Part shown: positions 47,458 to 57,818 of the stretch, in pieces
How the letters are laid out: every line of letters begins with the position of its first letter
How positions within the stretch are numbered: the stretch's first letter is position 1
NCBI GenBank assembly: GCA_014529385.2
Contig: CM043944.1
Location: forward strand, 56,987,268-57,051,267
Reading direction: 5' to 3'
DNA: 64,000 nucleotides
Origin: Adiantum capillus-veneris
Lineage: Eukaryota > Streptophyta > Polypodiopsida > Polypodiales > Pteridaceae
Position numbers and translations under genes: made by a program
Notes under the pieces: model-generated
The model's database searches: none
Seen by the model: only the letters and a program-made list of their open reading frames with translations
What the model was told of the DNA's origin: nothing

Positions 47458-47942
47458 TATTATAGAATTGATATTTTATTATTTATTGTAGCTGACAGGT
47501 GGAAAAGACTAGACCAAGCTAGGCCTATGCGAATGGAAATGTATATACTGTACATTTTATTATTCAAGTGCTCTTTATGAGCTTTGGCCATTTATAACCG
47601 GCCGACCAGTTTGTACTCACATTGACCATTCAAGAAATCTATAAATGAAATACGTACAAGAGGGAAATGCTCACTCTTGCACGGGTGGAGATTGCACCCA
47701 GTGTCTGTGTATTCTTCTCTCCTCTCTTCTCTTCTCTCTCATCGTGCCGGCGTAGCACTCCGCTCTAGGAGGTGCACCTACACGTGCTCTCTTGCCCTCT
47801 CCCACTCTCTGTCTCTCTTGTATTGTGTACGGCTCGGAGTATGTGCAATGATAGTTGCCAGGTATACGGTTTTGTCGATTTATGGCTTGCTATGTGCTAT
47901 TCCAAGTATTTAGTAGGGCTCTCCGCGCTCCCATTTGTAGCA
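47458..47942 (+). repeat. 5' LTR of LARD element
   Basis: It starts TATTATAG where the other LTR has TGTTATAG, so the first G has mutated. A TATA box (CTATAAAT) lies at about 47638-47646, then a TCTC-rich leader, and the LTR ends TTGTAGCA. Confidence 0.85.
47638..47646 (+). promoter_or_regulatory. LARD LTR TATA box
   Basis: CTATAAATG, conserved in the second LTR near 52805. The CT-rich tract downstream (about 47710-47740) resembles a plant pyrimidine-rich initiator region. Confidence 0.55.
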
Positions 47943-47943
47943 A

Positions 47944-47957
47944 TGGTATCAGAGACC
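47944..47957 (+). other. Primer-binding site of LARD element
   Basis: TGGTATCAGAGACC follows the LTR by one base and matches the tRNA-iMet site over its first 11 bases. Confidence 0.85.
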
Positions 47958-48892
47958 AGGACTACGCTCCAATCAGTTTCAACATTACAAAGGCTACGCA
48001 AGCAAAGATAAGTGAAACTTTGATCCTATGTAGTATGATTAGGATTAAGAATTTGCTTCAAATTTCCATTAATCGCATGATTATGATTACAATTTGCTTC
48101 AAATTTTTCTTGATCGCATGATATCTTTGCTAATCACATCTTGATTGCATGCGTACGGTGGAGTTTTGCCATGACCAGCTATCTCCATCCACGGGGTAGT
48201 TTACGTTTGTGCAAGGTTACTCTAACAAGGCTCTTGCTTGATGTTTGTGGAAACACTCACATATTCTCTGTGTTTAATTATTAACCTATGGGCAAAAGCT
48301 TGGCTACTTCTCATCATCATCCCTCCCTCTCTGTCTCTGTGTTGCGCCAACCTCACCACGTCTACCAAGGACGCCGCCTTCCCCCTTCTACATGTAGAGG
48401 GCTCACAATAGACCTTGTGCCGATCATAAGTGACCTGGCGAACCGCCTCCATCGGCTTTTCTCTTGCCATTCGGCTCTTTGGCCTGCAACGACTGCCCCG
48501 CTACTTGTTTCATGCGGTATCAACCACCCTTTTTTTTATAGCTTACCTACTTCTCCCCCCTCCCAGTTGACCCTCCTCTCCGGGTTCCTACTTTATCTGC
48601 GCCGCCCTCCACTGGAATGGGCCATCCTCCATCATTGCATGCATGCGTGCCTTGCCACCCTTTGTCCTCCTAACCACTCTTGCACTTGGCTCCATCCACT
48701 ACCACAGAACTTAGTCCTGATATGTAGAATCACTATGAGTTGCATAGTTCCTACCCTACGTCTCTCTCCCCTTGTTGGCTCCTACTTTCCGCGCATCTGT
48801 AAGCCTCATGCAACCAAGCACCTATCATTTGAGTGGACCATAGTGTCCATGCAAACTGAAAGGAGCACAAATCCGTCTTTTCATAGCTGCCA

Positions 48893-48895
<3 letters not shown>

Positions 48896-48971
<76 letters not shown>
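48896..48971. repeat. (CT)n microsatellite in LARD interior
   Basis: About 38 uninterrupted CT units. Confidence 0.95.
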
Positions 48972-48974
<3 letters not shown>

Positions 48975-49469
48975 TTTCTATTGGCACAAGCACCCAATCC
49001 AATCTCTATGTATCTCTTCCACTCCTCCCACTCACTCTAGCCGCCATGCAATCCTCTTACAGTTTCCAGCTGCACGATCGCTCTTTTTCTCATCAACCAA
49101 CCACTTGGACTACATGAGGTCTTGCAACCATAATCGCTTCAACCGTCCTCATCCTCACAGGACACCAGCCGCCATGCAATTAGAACCCAAATTGGTGTCA
49201 TCCACCAGCCCCGTCAATTTGTTTTCCTGTCACCCGTAGATTGAGGAACACTCACACCGAGAAATCATTTCCTCACCTAAAAGTGCTACCCACTGTCCTC
49301 TCTACCTTCTCGAGCTCACGCCATGTAGAAAAACCACTTCTCCTCCTAGTGTCACTGCATCTGCATGACGATATTTTTCTCTCACACAATCTTCGGGGAT
49401 CGTTTCCCACACCAACTGGTTATTATTCTTCTTCTTCACTCTGTTCTTGTACACCTACCTACCCAAGCG

Positions 49470-50180
49470 GACATTGACAAAGCTCTACAGTGGCCAGCAA
49501 ACCTTGGTGAAGCTCTTGCAGAGATAGACCTTGACGAATCTCTTCAACAACATAGGCGTATGTCGAGCATCCTCCGGCAATGACGATGATGACGACATTG
49601 ATGATGATGATCTCCGCCTAACAAAATTTTATCTTTCATTTTACCTCATTTTATTTTGTACCCCACATCATATTAGATACAAAGAATTCTATCATTTTGT
49701 TCCCAAAGACCTTTGGCAACCGGATAATAAAGCACTTCATTTCATTTCGCTCTCTCTTCCCTTTCCGACTACGATTCCTTATAACGACGAACATAGACGA
49801 AGCTCTTCAATAAGCATGCACTAGCTTTTCGGACATCACCGGACTGCCAAGCATATTCGGACATCGACGAAACTCCTCAGCGACCATCTTTCTATGACAA
49901 CGGTGCTTGTTACTGACCATCCCAAGCATTGAGATGATCATGATGATGATGATTTCAGTCTGACGATATTACTTTTAGTCTTTTAATTTAATTTTTCACT
50001 ACATTTCATTTTATCTTGTATCCGATATTGTAGTAGATCCATGAGGACTATACGAGTTTGACCCCATGGCTTTTTAAAGACGAGTAATATAGTTTCTTTG
50101 CTCTTGATGCAATACTTCCTGCAACAACGCTAGAGCATTGACGACGACGATGATTATTTTATTTTGTACCCAGACTCAAT
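49470..50180. repeat. Three diverged repeats in LARD interior
   Basis: GAC/GAT-rich runs (49572-49612, 49936-49962, 50138-50155) are each followed by an AT-rich stretch containing ATTTTAT(TT/CT)TGTA(C/T)CC, with GACATTGACGAAGCTC-like sequence before the first two. The pattern suggests an old triplication without a clear unit border. Confidence 0.45.
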
Positions 50181-52002
50181 GTCCTTTAGAGTTTTTAATT
50201 TCTTGAACTTGTAAATTCCCCACTACCTCTTTTGCTTGCTTTGAAGAACAGTCACAAATTTCATAAGTTTAGTGTAATTAGCAACAAAAGCTTTAAAATA
50301 TTTGACCTAATACCACACGAATTTCAAGTCTGCACTTATTTTCAGTGATTAGCATAGAATGTATTTTTCTAGCCCTGTCACCGATCACAATACAACATGC
50401 GAACCATAGCAGTGATGGTAATAATGGGCACAAGGATATCATCTCTCTCTTCCTCTTTACAAAATCTTGATAGTACACTTTACAAAGTGGCTCGAATAAT
50501 GCAATCTAAATCCTCCTTAGGGAATGACATACTCACTAGGGTATTGGGGTGTACGACTCATCACTATGCATAGCCTTCTAGATTAGTAGTAAGACATATT
50601 CGGTAAGGTACCCACCTTTGGCCAAGTAACAAGCTGCTACACCAACTACGCAAAAGATCTTATGATAGCCATGTTTTTAACTAAAGACTATCGTTGCCGA
50701 TTCCATTCCTATAAATACTCTGCCTATTATGCATGATGATGTTATATCAACCATTAGAATGAGGATCAAGACAAGTAAGTAATTGTCTACTAGTTAAAAA
50801 GGAGAAAATTACTCTCTCCTCAGTATCTGCATTATGTCAGTTATACCCATTAGCAGTAATGTAATTTACTTCGATTTTCACTTTGATTACTCTACAATTA
50901 TCCTAAACGTTGAATTATTAGGGTAGTAAAATTGTTGTTGCATATTACTCAATATTGTTCCATCTATTTGTTTCTGCATCCCGCCCCTCCCAACATTTCT
51001 AATACTCATTGCTAGAGGACTAAAATTATTGAGGGATATTTACTTTTGTGCAAGGATTTGATATCAACACCTTTCCATTAGGAGACCTCCTTGTAACCCA
51101 TCGAAATAGTTATTCATGGAGCTTGGTATTGCTTTTTCATAAGACGGCTATCCACTAGCTATCTCAGCTTTGCACACCACTCAGCAAATTTTATGTAGCA
51201 CCTTCACTATCCATTTGTTTGTAATCAACCTTGCCTGCTTTCATTCTTCTTTACTGACAAATAATCCAACTTTGCATCAATTCTATCATCACGGTTTTCA
51301 AAATGTTAAAGCATTTACTGTACGATTATATTGCTCTTAAATTTAACAAGAAATTGTAAGTGCTTTGTCTTTGAGAGACACTTTTGCAGATAAAGCTTGA
51401 TACAATGCTAACATCTCAAAAACCCTCCAAGTATAAAATTTATCAATATAATGTTATCTACGAAGATCATCTCTACTAAGTAATCTCTCTATGTTTATTT
51501 AGACCCATATATAAATATACCACCCTTTCGCTTCTTCCACCTCCTTTCTTATGTTAAGGTCTATAGATTATCCATCACCCATTATACCAACTTCCTATAT
51601 GATAATCCTGTAGTTTAATATCAGTTTAATAAATCCATGCTCATTATATTTAATTTCTTTCAAGTAACTCTATTTACATGCGTTTTCACAAGGCTATACC
51701 TAAGCAATTTTCCAATAAGTAAGAATATCACCGGTTACTTTTAGAAGAGGGAGATTCTTTACTTGTTTGCATATGTTATAAGCTGCAACGTCTATTGCAT
51801 GGCTCGTACTTACTTTGATTGAAATCTTTAATGAGATGACTTTTCATACCACTACTTACATGAGCTCATTTGGTGTGCGATGGTCGCTAAGATTTGGTAC
51901 ATGCTTCCACATTCCAATCTATTCCAATTTTCATATCAAACAAGTCATTTATTTTTCTTTATTTTTTTATGCCCTGCCTAGTCCATTGGTTACGGACACA
52001 TA

Positions 52003-52194
52003 GATTCGCCGATTTAGGCAGTGTGTAGATATTCGTCCTGGTGCAGATCCGCCGATTTAGGCAACACATTGATACATTCCGGATTCATGATTTTATACAA
52101 TACCAAATGCAGATTCGCTGATTTAGGCAGCGTTTGTGCAGATTTACCGATTTAGGCAGCACATCTTATTGGTGTTGATTCACCGATTGAGGCA
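52003..52194 (+). repeat. Five copies of GATTCGCCGATTTAGGCA
   Basis: Copies at 52003-52020, 52046-52063, 52112-52129, 52141-52158 and 52177-52194, each with 0-3 changes, often preceded by TGCA and followed by RCA. Spacing is irregular (29-66 bp), so this is not a simple tandem array. It lies about 430 bp upstream of the polypurine tract. Confidence 0.85.
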
Positions 52195-52609
52195 ACACCG
52201 ATCACAAGATCATACTGCAGTGGCTGGCCACCACTGCAACTGGTATGATTTTGTTACCCGGGTATATAAAATGAAAGATATTTTGGATTTGTATTTGGAA
52301 TTGGTATATGATGATTTTCTATCGTGAGAGTATTTATGAAATTGAAAGTGAACTTGAGATTGATGAGAATTGATTTATACAATGATGAGTGTGACCAATG
52401 ATATCCTGGTTCATCAAGGTATGACATATATTGCTTAGTTTAGTGGTATGGGGCACTAGAATAAGTAGTATGTGGATGACGGCAGGCATAACCAATGTGT
52501 CTAATTTTATAGACTTTTCTTTTATTATTTGATACAGATTTCTAATCATTGTTTCTGACAAGTATTGTTTGCATATTTTATCTTGCGCAACTGAGGACAG
52601 TTGCTTTCC

Positions 52610-52621
52610 AACAGAGAGGTA
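52610..52621 (+). other. Polypurine tract of LARD element
   Basis: AACAGAGAGGTA directly before the TGTTATAG of the 3' LTR. Confidence 0.7.
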
Positions 52622-53106
52622 TGTTATAGAATTGATATTTTATTATTTATTGCAATTGACAGGTGGAAAATACTAGACCAAGCTAGGCCTATGCGAATGG
52701 AAATATATATATATTGTACATTTTATTATTCAAGTGCTCTTTATGAGCTTTAGCCATTTATAACCGGCCGGTTAGTTTGTACTCACATTGACCATTCACG
52801 AAATCTATAAATGAAATATGTGCAAGAGGGAAATGGTCACTCTTGCACGGGGGGAGATTGCACCCAGTGTCTGTGTATTCTTCTCTCCTCTCTTCTCTTC
52901 TCTCTCGCCGTGCTCGCGTAGCACTCCGCTCTAGGAGGTGCGCTGCACACGCTCTCTTGTCCTCTCCCGCTCTCTGTCTCTCTTGTATTGCATACGGCTC
53001 GGAGTATGTGCAATGATGGTTGCCAGGTATACAATTTTGTCGATTTATGGCTTGCTATGTGCTATTTCGAGTATTTTACAGGGCTCTCCGAGCTCCTGTT
53101 GTAGCA
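52622..53106 (+). repeat. 3' LTR of LARD element
   Basis: 485 bp, TGTTATAG to TTGTAGCA, partner of 47458-47942. Confidence 0.9.
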
Positions 53107-53639
53107 TAAAAAATATACACTTTTCATTTTCTGAAAACTTTACAAATTGTGTTGTTTCTATCAAGATGTATACAAAGAGAGGTAGTTATTTCTCCCTTCC
53201 CCTCATTAGGAAAAGTTTGGACTCAAAAATGGGCCTTGTAAGAATTGTTGATGTGGCATAGCTTTCAAAAAGTGGGGATCGGTAATTTTTTTTGCAAATA
53301 AGATCCAAACTTGTCGAAGGTTGGATATTTAGAATCTACTCTTCAAATGCTATCTATTGATATATAGCATGCATGTATCGGACATTGCCTTCATGTAGAT
53401 CTAGAAAACGGTGATTTTAGATTACCGTAACGGTAACAAAACCTGGCTGATTGAAAAAAAAATGGCATAACTTTCATAGAAGTCATCCAAACTTTTCGGA
53501 CCTTGGCTCTTTAGAATCCATTTTTCAAGAACTTTCCAATGATAGGTCATATCATGGGGTTCTAATCATATTTAGAGGGGTCTACCAGGTTGCTTTCTTT
53601 TGTACAACTTTGATGATGTGGCACTCTTAAAAGGCCCAA

Positions 53640-54030
53640 AAACGAGTTCAAAATTTTCCTAATGTGCTAGTGCTCCCCTGTCCTCTCCCCTGGTTGATGC
53701 CACTGGTCCCTTGTCCTCTCTCCCAGTTGCTACCACTGCTCCCCTGCCCTCTTCCCTAGTTGTTGCTTCTTCTCCCTCAGGGGACGCTGGTCTCAGGCAT
53801 CCTTTCGTGTCGTTCAAAATCATGGGCCTCTTCCATGGCTTCCCATGCATCTTGCACTTGTGAAGCTTCCCTCTTTTCTTGCTCTTTCCATTGTGTAGCT
53901 CATTCCTCTACTTCTGTGGTGTCTGCATAATGTTGATTGATTGCTTCTTGCATATTTTGAACCTCCTCTTGAGTCTGATGGTAGCACTGCATCATTTTGT
54001 CAATGCGAGCCTGTTCAAACTCCTCAGCTC
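53640..54030 (-). pseudogene. Unrecognised coiled-coil ORF remnant
   Basis: The minus strand reads VKFWKYQGTRAEEFEQARID, then a helical Gln/Glu-rich part (QTQEEVQNMQEAINQ), one TGA stop, then KEQEKREASQVQDAWEAMEE and a repetitive tail with EEGRGAVVATGREDKGPVAS. I do not recognise a family; length, charge and the one stop suggest the end of a decayed gene. 53107-53640 and 54031-54379 show nothing further except a 15-bp palindrome (53422-53436). Confidence 0.4.
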
Positions 54031-54379
54031 TCGTCCCTTGGTACTTCCAAAATTTGACTGAGGAGCAACAATGCATTCAAACAAGTTTTCCAGCCACAGC
54101 TATAGTCATCAACTTGCATGGGCACGATGACCCATTCGTGCCAAATGGTAGTCCCTAGATCATGTTCTAACAAAACATGCTCTACACAGCATACAAATGT
54201 TTTTTCGACACTACATATGTAACCACTTGAGTTAGTAACACATTACAAAGAGATACTACTTCCAAATGTATCCAGATGTGCCTTATGTTTTTACATGATC
54301 GTAAAACAGCCTGCTTTGCCTGGAGTTTGCGTAATAGACAATCTTATCTTCAAGGTCAAATAAAATAGACTCCAATGAT

Positions 54380-54394
54380 CACTACACCAAAACC
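54380..54394 (+). mobile_element. Left terminus of a second CACTA-type element
   Basis: CACTACACCAAAACC is a typical plant CACTA terminal inverted repeat. The repeat-rich region that follows fits a subterminal region. The opposite end (complement ...GGTTTTGGTGTAGTG) is not seen in the window, and no transposase is found, so the element would be non-autonomous, truncated or larger than the window. Confidence 0.55.
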
Positions 54395-54689
54395 ATCAAA
54401 GATGAGGAGAAAGATCCTAAATCCAACATGGTTTTTACAAGGCAAGAAGAAACTCGTGATTGATTGTATGCAATGACGAGAAAACGTGCTAGATCAAAAT
54501 TGACTCTGCTAAACCAGCCCAACAGAGCCAAAAAGGAAACTCCGTTGTTCTGCAGCATAGGCGAGATCAATGGATCTATTATGTATATTTTGTTATGAAC
54601 ATCAGCGGGCAGGAGCGAGATAGCGTGCCTAACATGAATCAATGGCAAAGATTAGACTTTAAATATTTCAGCAGGCTGTCACTGTTACA

Positions 54690-55190
54690 AACACATGAGT
54701 CAATACCGAGCGATTGGGGCACCTATCAAATTCCATAAGCCACTGACTCGCTTGGTATTGACCCATGTCTTAGCGGTAGTGAGCCATCTAATGAGCCAAG
54801 CGTGACTTATAAAGAAAAGCTTGAGACGTGTCACGTAACACATAGCAACGTTGATGACTGCCGCGAAGACATGGGTCAATATCGAGCGAGTGGTATAACT
54901 ATCCAATTCCATAAGCCACTGACTCGCTTGGTATTGACCCATGTCTTAGCGGTAGTGAGCCATCTAGTGAACCAAGCATGACTTATAAAGAAAATCTTGA
55001 GACAGAACACATAGCAAAATTGACGACTGCCGCTAAGACATGGGTCAATACCGAGTGTGTGGTCTAATTCCATAAGTCACTGACTCACTTGGTGTTGACC
55101 CATGTTTTAGCAGAAGTGAGCCATTTAATGAACCAAGCATGACTTATAAATAGCTTGAGAAGTACCACATAGCAATGTTGATGATCGCAT
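54690..55190. repeat. Three-unit array with internal dyads
   Basis: Units start near 54691, 54867 and 55037 (periods about 177 and 170 bp). Each contains a segment GACATGGGTCAATACCGAG and, about 40 bp on, its inverse CTTGGTATTGACCCATGTC. In the second and third units the pairing extends through the neighbouring CTGCCGC(T)AAGACA/TGTCTTAGCGGTAGT. The array could fold into three large hairpins. Its core word is shared with the arrays at 56203-56575 and 57902-58410. Confidence 0.85.
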
Positions 55191-55199
55191 CTGTTGCGT

Positions 55200-56128
55200 T
55201 GGAGTTGGAGAAACTGTGCATGCACAGGAAGTCTTGTTGATCGAGGCTGAAAATGCAGGCCTCATCTGACCTTATAGGCAACAGTATCTGTGGATGCAGA
55301 GGTGCTGCACTGATCAGAACTTGCGACTCCTCTTCATTTTCTTCGTTGATTTCCTCTAAAATAATCAACTCCTCTGATAAAGGCTCCTCATTGGCTGGCC
55401 CTTGTGAAGCAGAGGTTTTCCCTTTCCTTTCTTGAGCTTATCCATGGCTGCCTCATTCTCCTCCCTTAATGGCACAGGCTCCTCCCTAACAGGATCCTCC
55501 CTTACTAGCACAGGCTCCTTCCTTACTAGCACAGGCTCCTCCCTTACTAGCTTTGGATCCTCCCTAACTAACTGCATATCCTCCATGCCTTGCTCACTTT
55601 GTTTTCTAGATGGTTCCTCTTTCTTACATGACTGGTGCCTCGGGTCCACCCTGGCCTGCTCATGCCCCTCTGTGGCTGTCTCAGCCTGCCCATCTGTGTC
55701 ATTTCTCTCGACCCGTGATCGTATCCTTATGATGTTTAATTGAGCCCTAGAAGGCTCCGTCTGTCGTGCACAAGGATGGAGAGGGGGGATGTTAAAATTA
55801 TCCATGGTTCTACTATCTCGGATAGGTACTGGCTGAAGTAGCCCATCGTAGCAAAAGCGTAGCCTCCAAAGAGTGTCAAAATCCCGTGGCATGATAGTAA
55901 CACGATGTTCATGGGCAGCCAAGATATATCCATCACTGAAGAATTCAACGAGATAGTCTTCTGCAATTTCTTGCAGGCAAAGAAGTCCACTGCTGGCCCA
56001 TCGCATGCCCACTCTCCAATGCTCGCAAATCTCTTGTACTACTCGCTAGAAAGGAAGACATGGAATGGCCGGTTGCATGTGTCATTCAATCCTTCGCCTT
56101 CTAGACGTGGCCTTTGCACGAGGAATCT
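55200..56128 (-). pseudogene. Histone H3/CENH3-like protein with long charged tail
   Basis: Histone H3 pairs with H4 in the nucleosome core; CENH3 does so at centromeres. The minus-strand exon starts at 56128 after a good 3' splice signal (TGTTTTCTGTTATGCTATTTGTAG). A basic stretch (PRAKATSRRRR) leads to the histone fold: AIPCLPF, stop, RVVQEICEHWRVGMRW (alpha-N, H3 has LPFQRLVREI), SSGLLCLQEIAEDYLV (alpha-2), FSDGYILAAHEHRV and RVTIMPRDFDTLWRLR (loop 2, alpha-3). The FSDG, RW and DF....RL positions lean toward CENH3; the loop 1 length and RVTIMP fit canonical H3. Unlike any H3, about 150 residues follow, with 4-5 LVREEPV-type repeats, then an acidic end that needs a frameshift near 55400. 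Two in-frame stops (TGA about 56084, TAG about 56052) argue for a pseudogene. Confidence 0.8.
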
Positions 56129-56202
56129 CTACAAATAGCATAACAGAAAACAACATGTCATTTGTTGCACAAGGCACTTAAGATTTCTAGGGTGAGCACA
56201 AA

Positions 56203-56575
56203 GCTTGATACTGACCTCAGAAAGTATAATAGCAAACATCATTAATAAAGACGATGGTCAGTATTAAGCGAACAGGTGCAATGATGGTCAGTATCAAGCG
56301 AACATGTGCAACAAACAGAGTTTGCATCCCCTTATTTTCTTGGTACTGACCTCAAAAAAGTATAATAGCAAACATCATTAATAAAGATGATGGTCAGTAC
56401 CAAGCAAACACGTGCAACAAACAGAGTTTTCCTTCCCTTATTCGCTTTGTACTAACCTTAGAAAAGTATAATAGCAAACATCATTATTAAAGACGATGGT
56501 TAGTACTAAGCAAACAGGTGCAACAAACAAAGTTTTCCTTCCCTTATTCGCTTGGTGCTGACCTCACAAAATACA
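56203..56575. repeat. Tandem units with CTTGGTACTGACC dyads
   Basis: Three to four units of about 107-135 bp, beginning at about 56203, 56338, 56441 and 56548. Each holds ...CTTGGTACTGACCTCA, then AGTATAATAGCAAACATCAT, then GATGGTCAGTACCAAGC, the inverse of the first word. It lies in what would be the first intron or promoter side of the H3-like gene. Confidence 0.85.
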
Positions 56576-57028
56576 AGTGCACAAAAGTGTAGTATCATAC
56601 CTCTTCATTGTGTGTAGAGTTTTGCGTCACTAAAGCGCTACAAAATAGGAGTAAGAGGAGGATGCGCAAAAAGGAGGAGCACTACAGAGTAAGAGGAGAA
56701 TGCGCAAAAAGGTTTGGGAGCACAAAAGAGATGGTTTGCTTACTTTGTAGTGTCAACCGAGGCAGAGTTAAAACGTTGGGCAGTAGAGGATGTGAAAAGA
56801 GGCAGAAGAGCGCTCAAGCTTTTACAGTTTTCTCACTGCATGAGCGCTCATCTGGGGTGAGGATATAGTTAGAATGTTTGGCGGGGGTACTTCCTCTAAA
56901 CTTAGTATGCTTACCTCAATGAGGGTGACAACTTCACTTATGTGCATGATTACACGCGAGATTGTGGTTGGTAGATCATATTGCATTGGAATCTGAGCCC
57001 GTTTATTACTCCCAAACTGGTTGGCCTT
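56576..57028. other. Intergenic stretch
   Basis: It contains a short duplication of AGTAAGAGGA.AATGCGCAAAAAGG (about 56650-56713). No gene supported. Confidence 0.4.
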
Positions 57029-57196
57029 GTGAGCACAACCCACATGCCTTTTTTGAGTGACCGTTTAGAGTCAGACACCAATCGCCGTTGTAGTCGCCAT
57101 CTCCATATCCAAGTGAGCACAACCCACATGCCTTTTTTGAGTGACCGTTTAGAGTCAGACACCAATCGCCGTTGTAGTCGCCATCGCCATATCCAA
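57029..57196. repeat. 84-bp tandem duplication
   Basis: Units 57029-57112 and 57113-57196 are nearly identical. 84 bp is 28 codons, but no convincing gene spans it. Confidence 0.9.
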
Positions 57197-57428
57197 GTAG
57201 AACAAACAGACCACCCTTGTCGTCGCCTTTTCTACGCTCTTCCCCTTGGCCACCTCTCATGATCCTGCATTGAGCGACCTCCACTGGTTTGAGTCCTTTG
57301 CTACTGCATCTCCATCACCCTTGCCTTCGACTTTTTGTCCTCTTCCTCCTGCCCACCTTTTGGTTCTTGCTCTCAGCGACCTGCGACAGCACCATCCAAC
57401 TCGGCGCCATTGGATATTGCAAAGACAG

Positions 57429-57429
<1 letters not shown>

Positions 57430-57522
<93 letters not shown>
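57430..57522. repeat. (CT)n microsatellite
   Basis: About 46 CT units, the longest in the window. 57523-57818 after it shows no gene. Confidence 0.95.
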
Positions 57523-57526
<4 letters not shown>

Positions 57527-57818
57527 CCCCTCCCCGGCCTGTGTGTTGTTAATTGTGTGCGCACAGAAGCCACTGTGTTACGGGGTTAGGGCACAAGGGG
57601 AACAACACTCCAAGGGCCAAGAGTGGTTGTTAGGGTAAGATTAGAAGTCTCGCAACCTCAAGATTGGCATAGTTACAAATCGTACGTATTAGTTGAGATT
57701 CTCCATGCACCGTTGTGAGGTTCAAGGCATGGTTGGAATAATTACTCCTTATGTGACCGTGCCTGAGTTGTTATTCAATGCTATGTTTGGGCATAGTGAG
57801 TGAGTAGGCCTATATATC

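Larger units (their letters stand above)
47458..53106 (+). mobile_element. Non-autonomous LTR element, LARD type
   Basis: Two LTRs of exactly 485 bp (47458-47942 and 52622-53106), a tRNA-Met primer site (47944-47957), a polypurine tract (52610-52621) and a short target duplication (TAAA at 47454-47457 and 53107-53110) define a complete element of 5.65 kb. The 4.7-kb interior shows no gag, protease, RT or integrase motif in any frame. Such large retrotransposon derivatives move with proteins from other elements. The LTRs differ by roughly 5-10% by eye. Confidence 0.85.

Noticed and set aside
48288-49040. 250-codon open frame in the LARD interior
   Set aside because: Composition is low-complexity (Leu, Ser, Pro, His), the last third is CT repeat, and no domain or conserved motif is visible; its length is explained by the CT tract.
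54690-55190. CRISPR-like array
   Set aside because: Units are 170 bp with large dyads and homologous spacers, and the context is eukaryotic.
55432-55743. Plus-strand Ser/Thr-rich ORF opposite the H3-like gene
   Set aside because: It is the reverse reading of the LVREEP repeat tail.
56950-57284. Minus-strand ORFs with a duplicated Gly/Cys segment
   Set aside because: They reflect the 84-bp duplication; the peptide has no known feature and no supporting splice or start signals.
57289-57589. ORFs made of SLSLSL or RERERE repeats (also at 2731-3096, 12570-12881, 19642-19929, 48751-49002)
   Set aside because: They are translations of CT/GA microsatellites, open in several frames at once on both strands.
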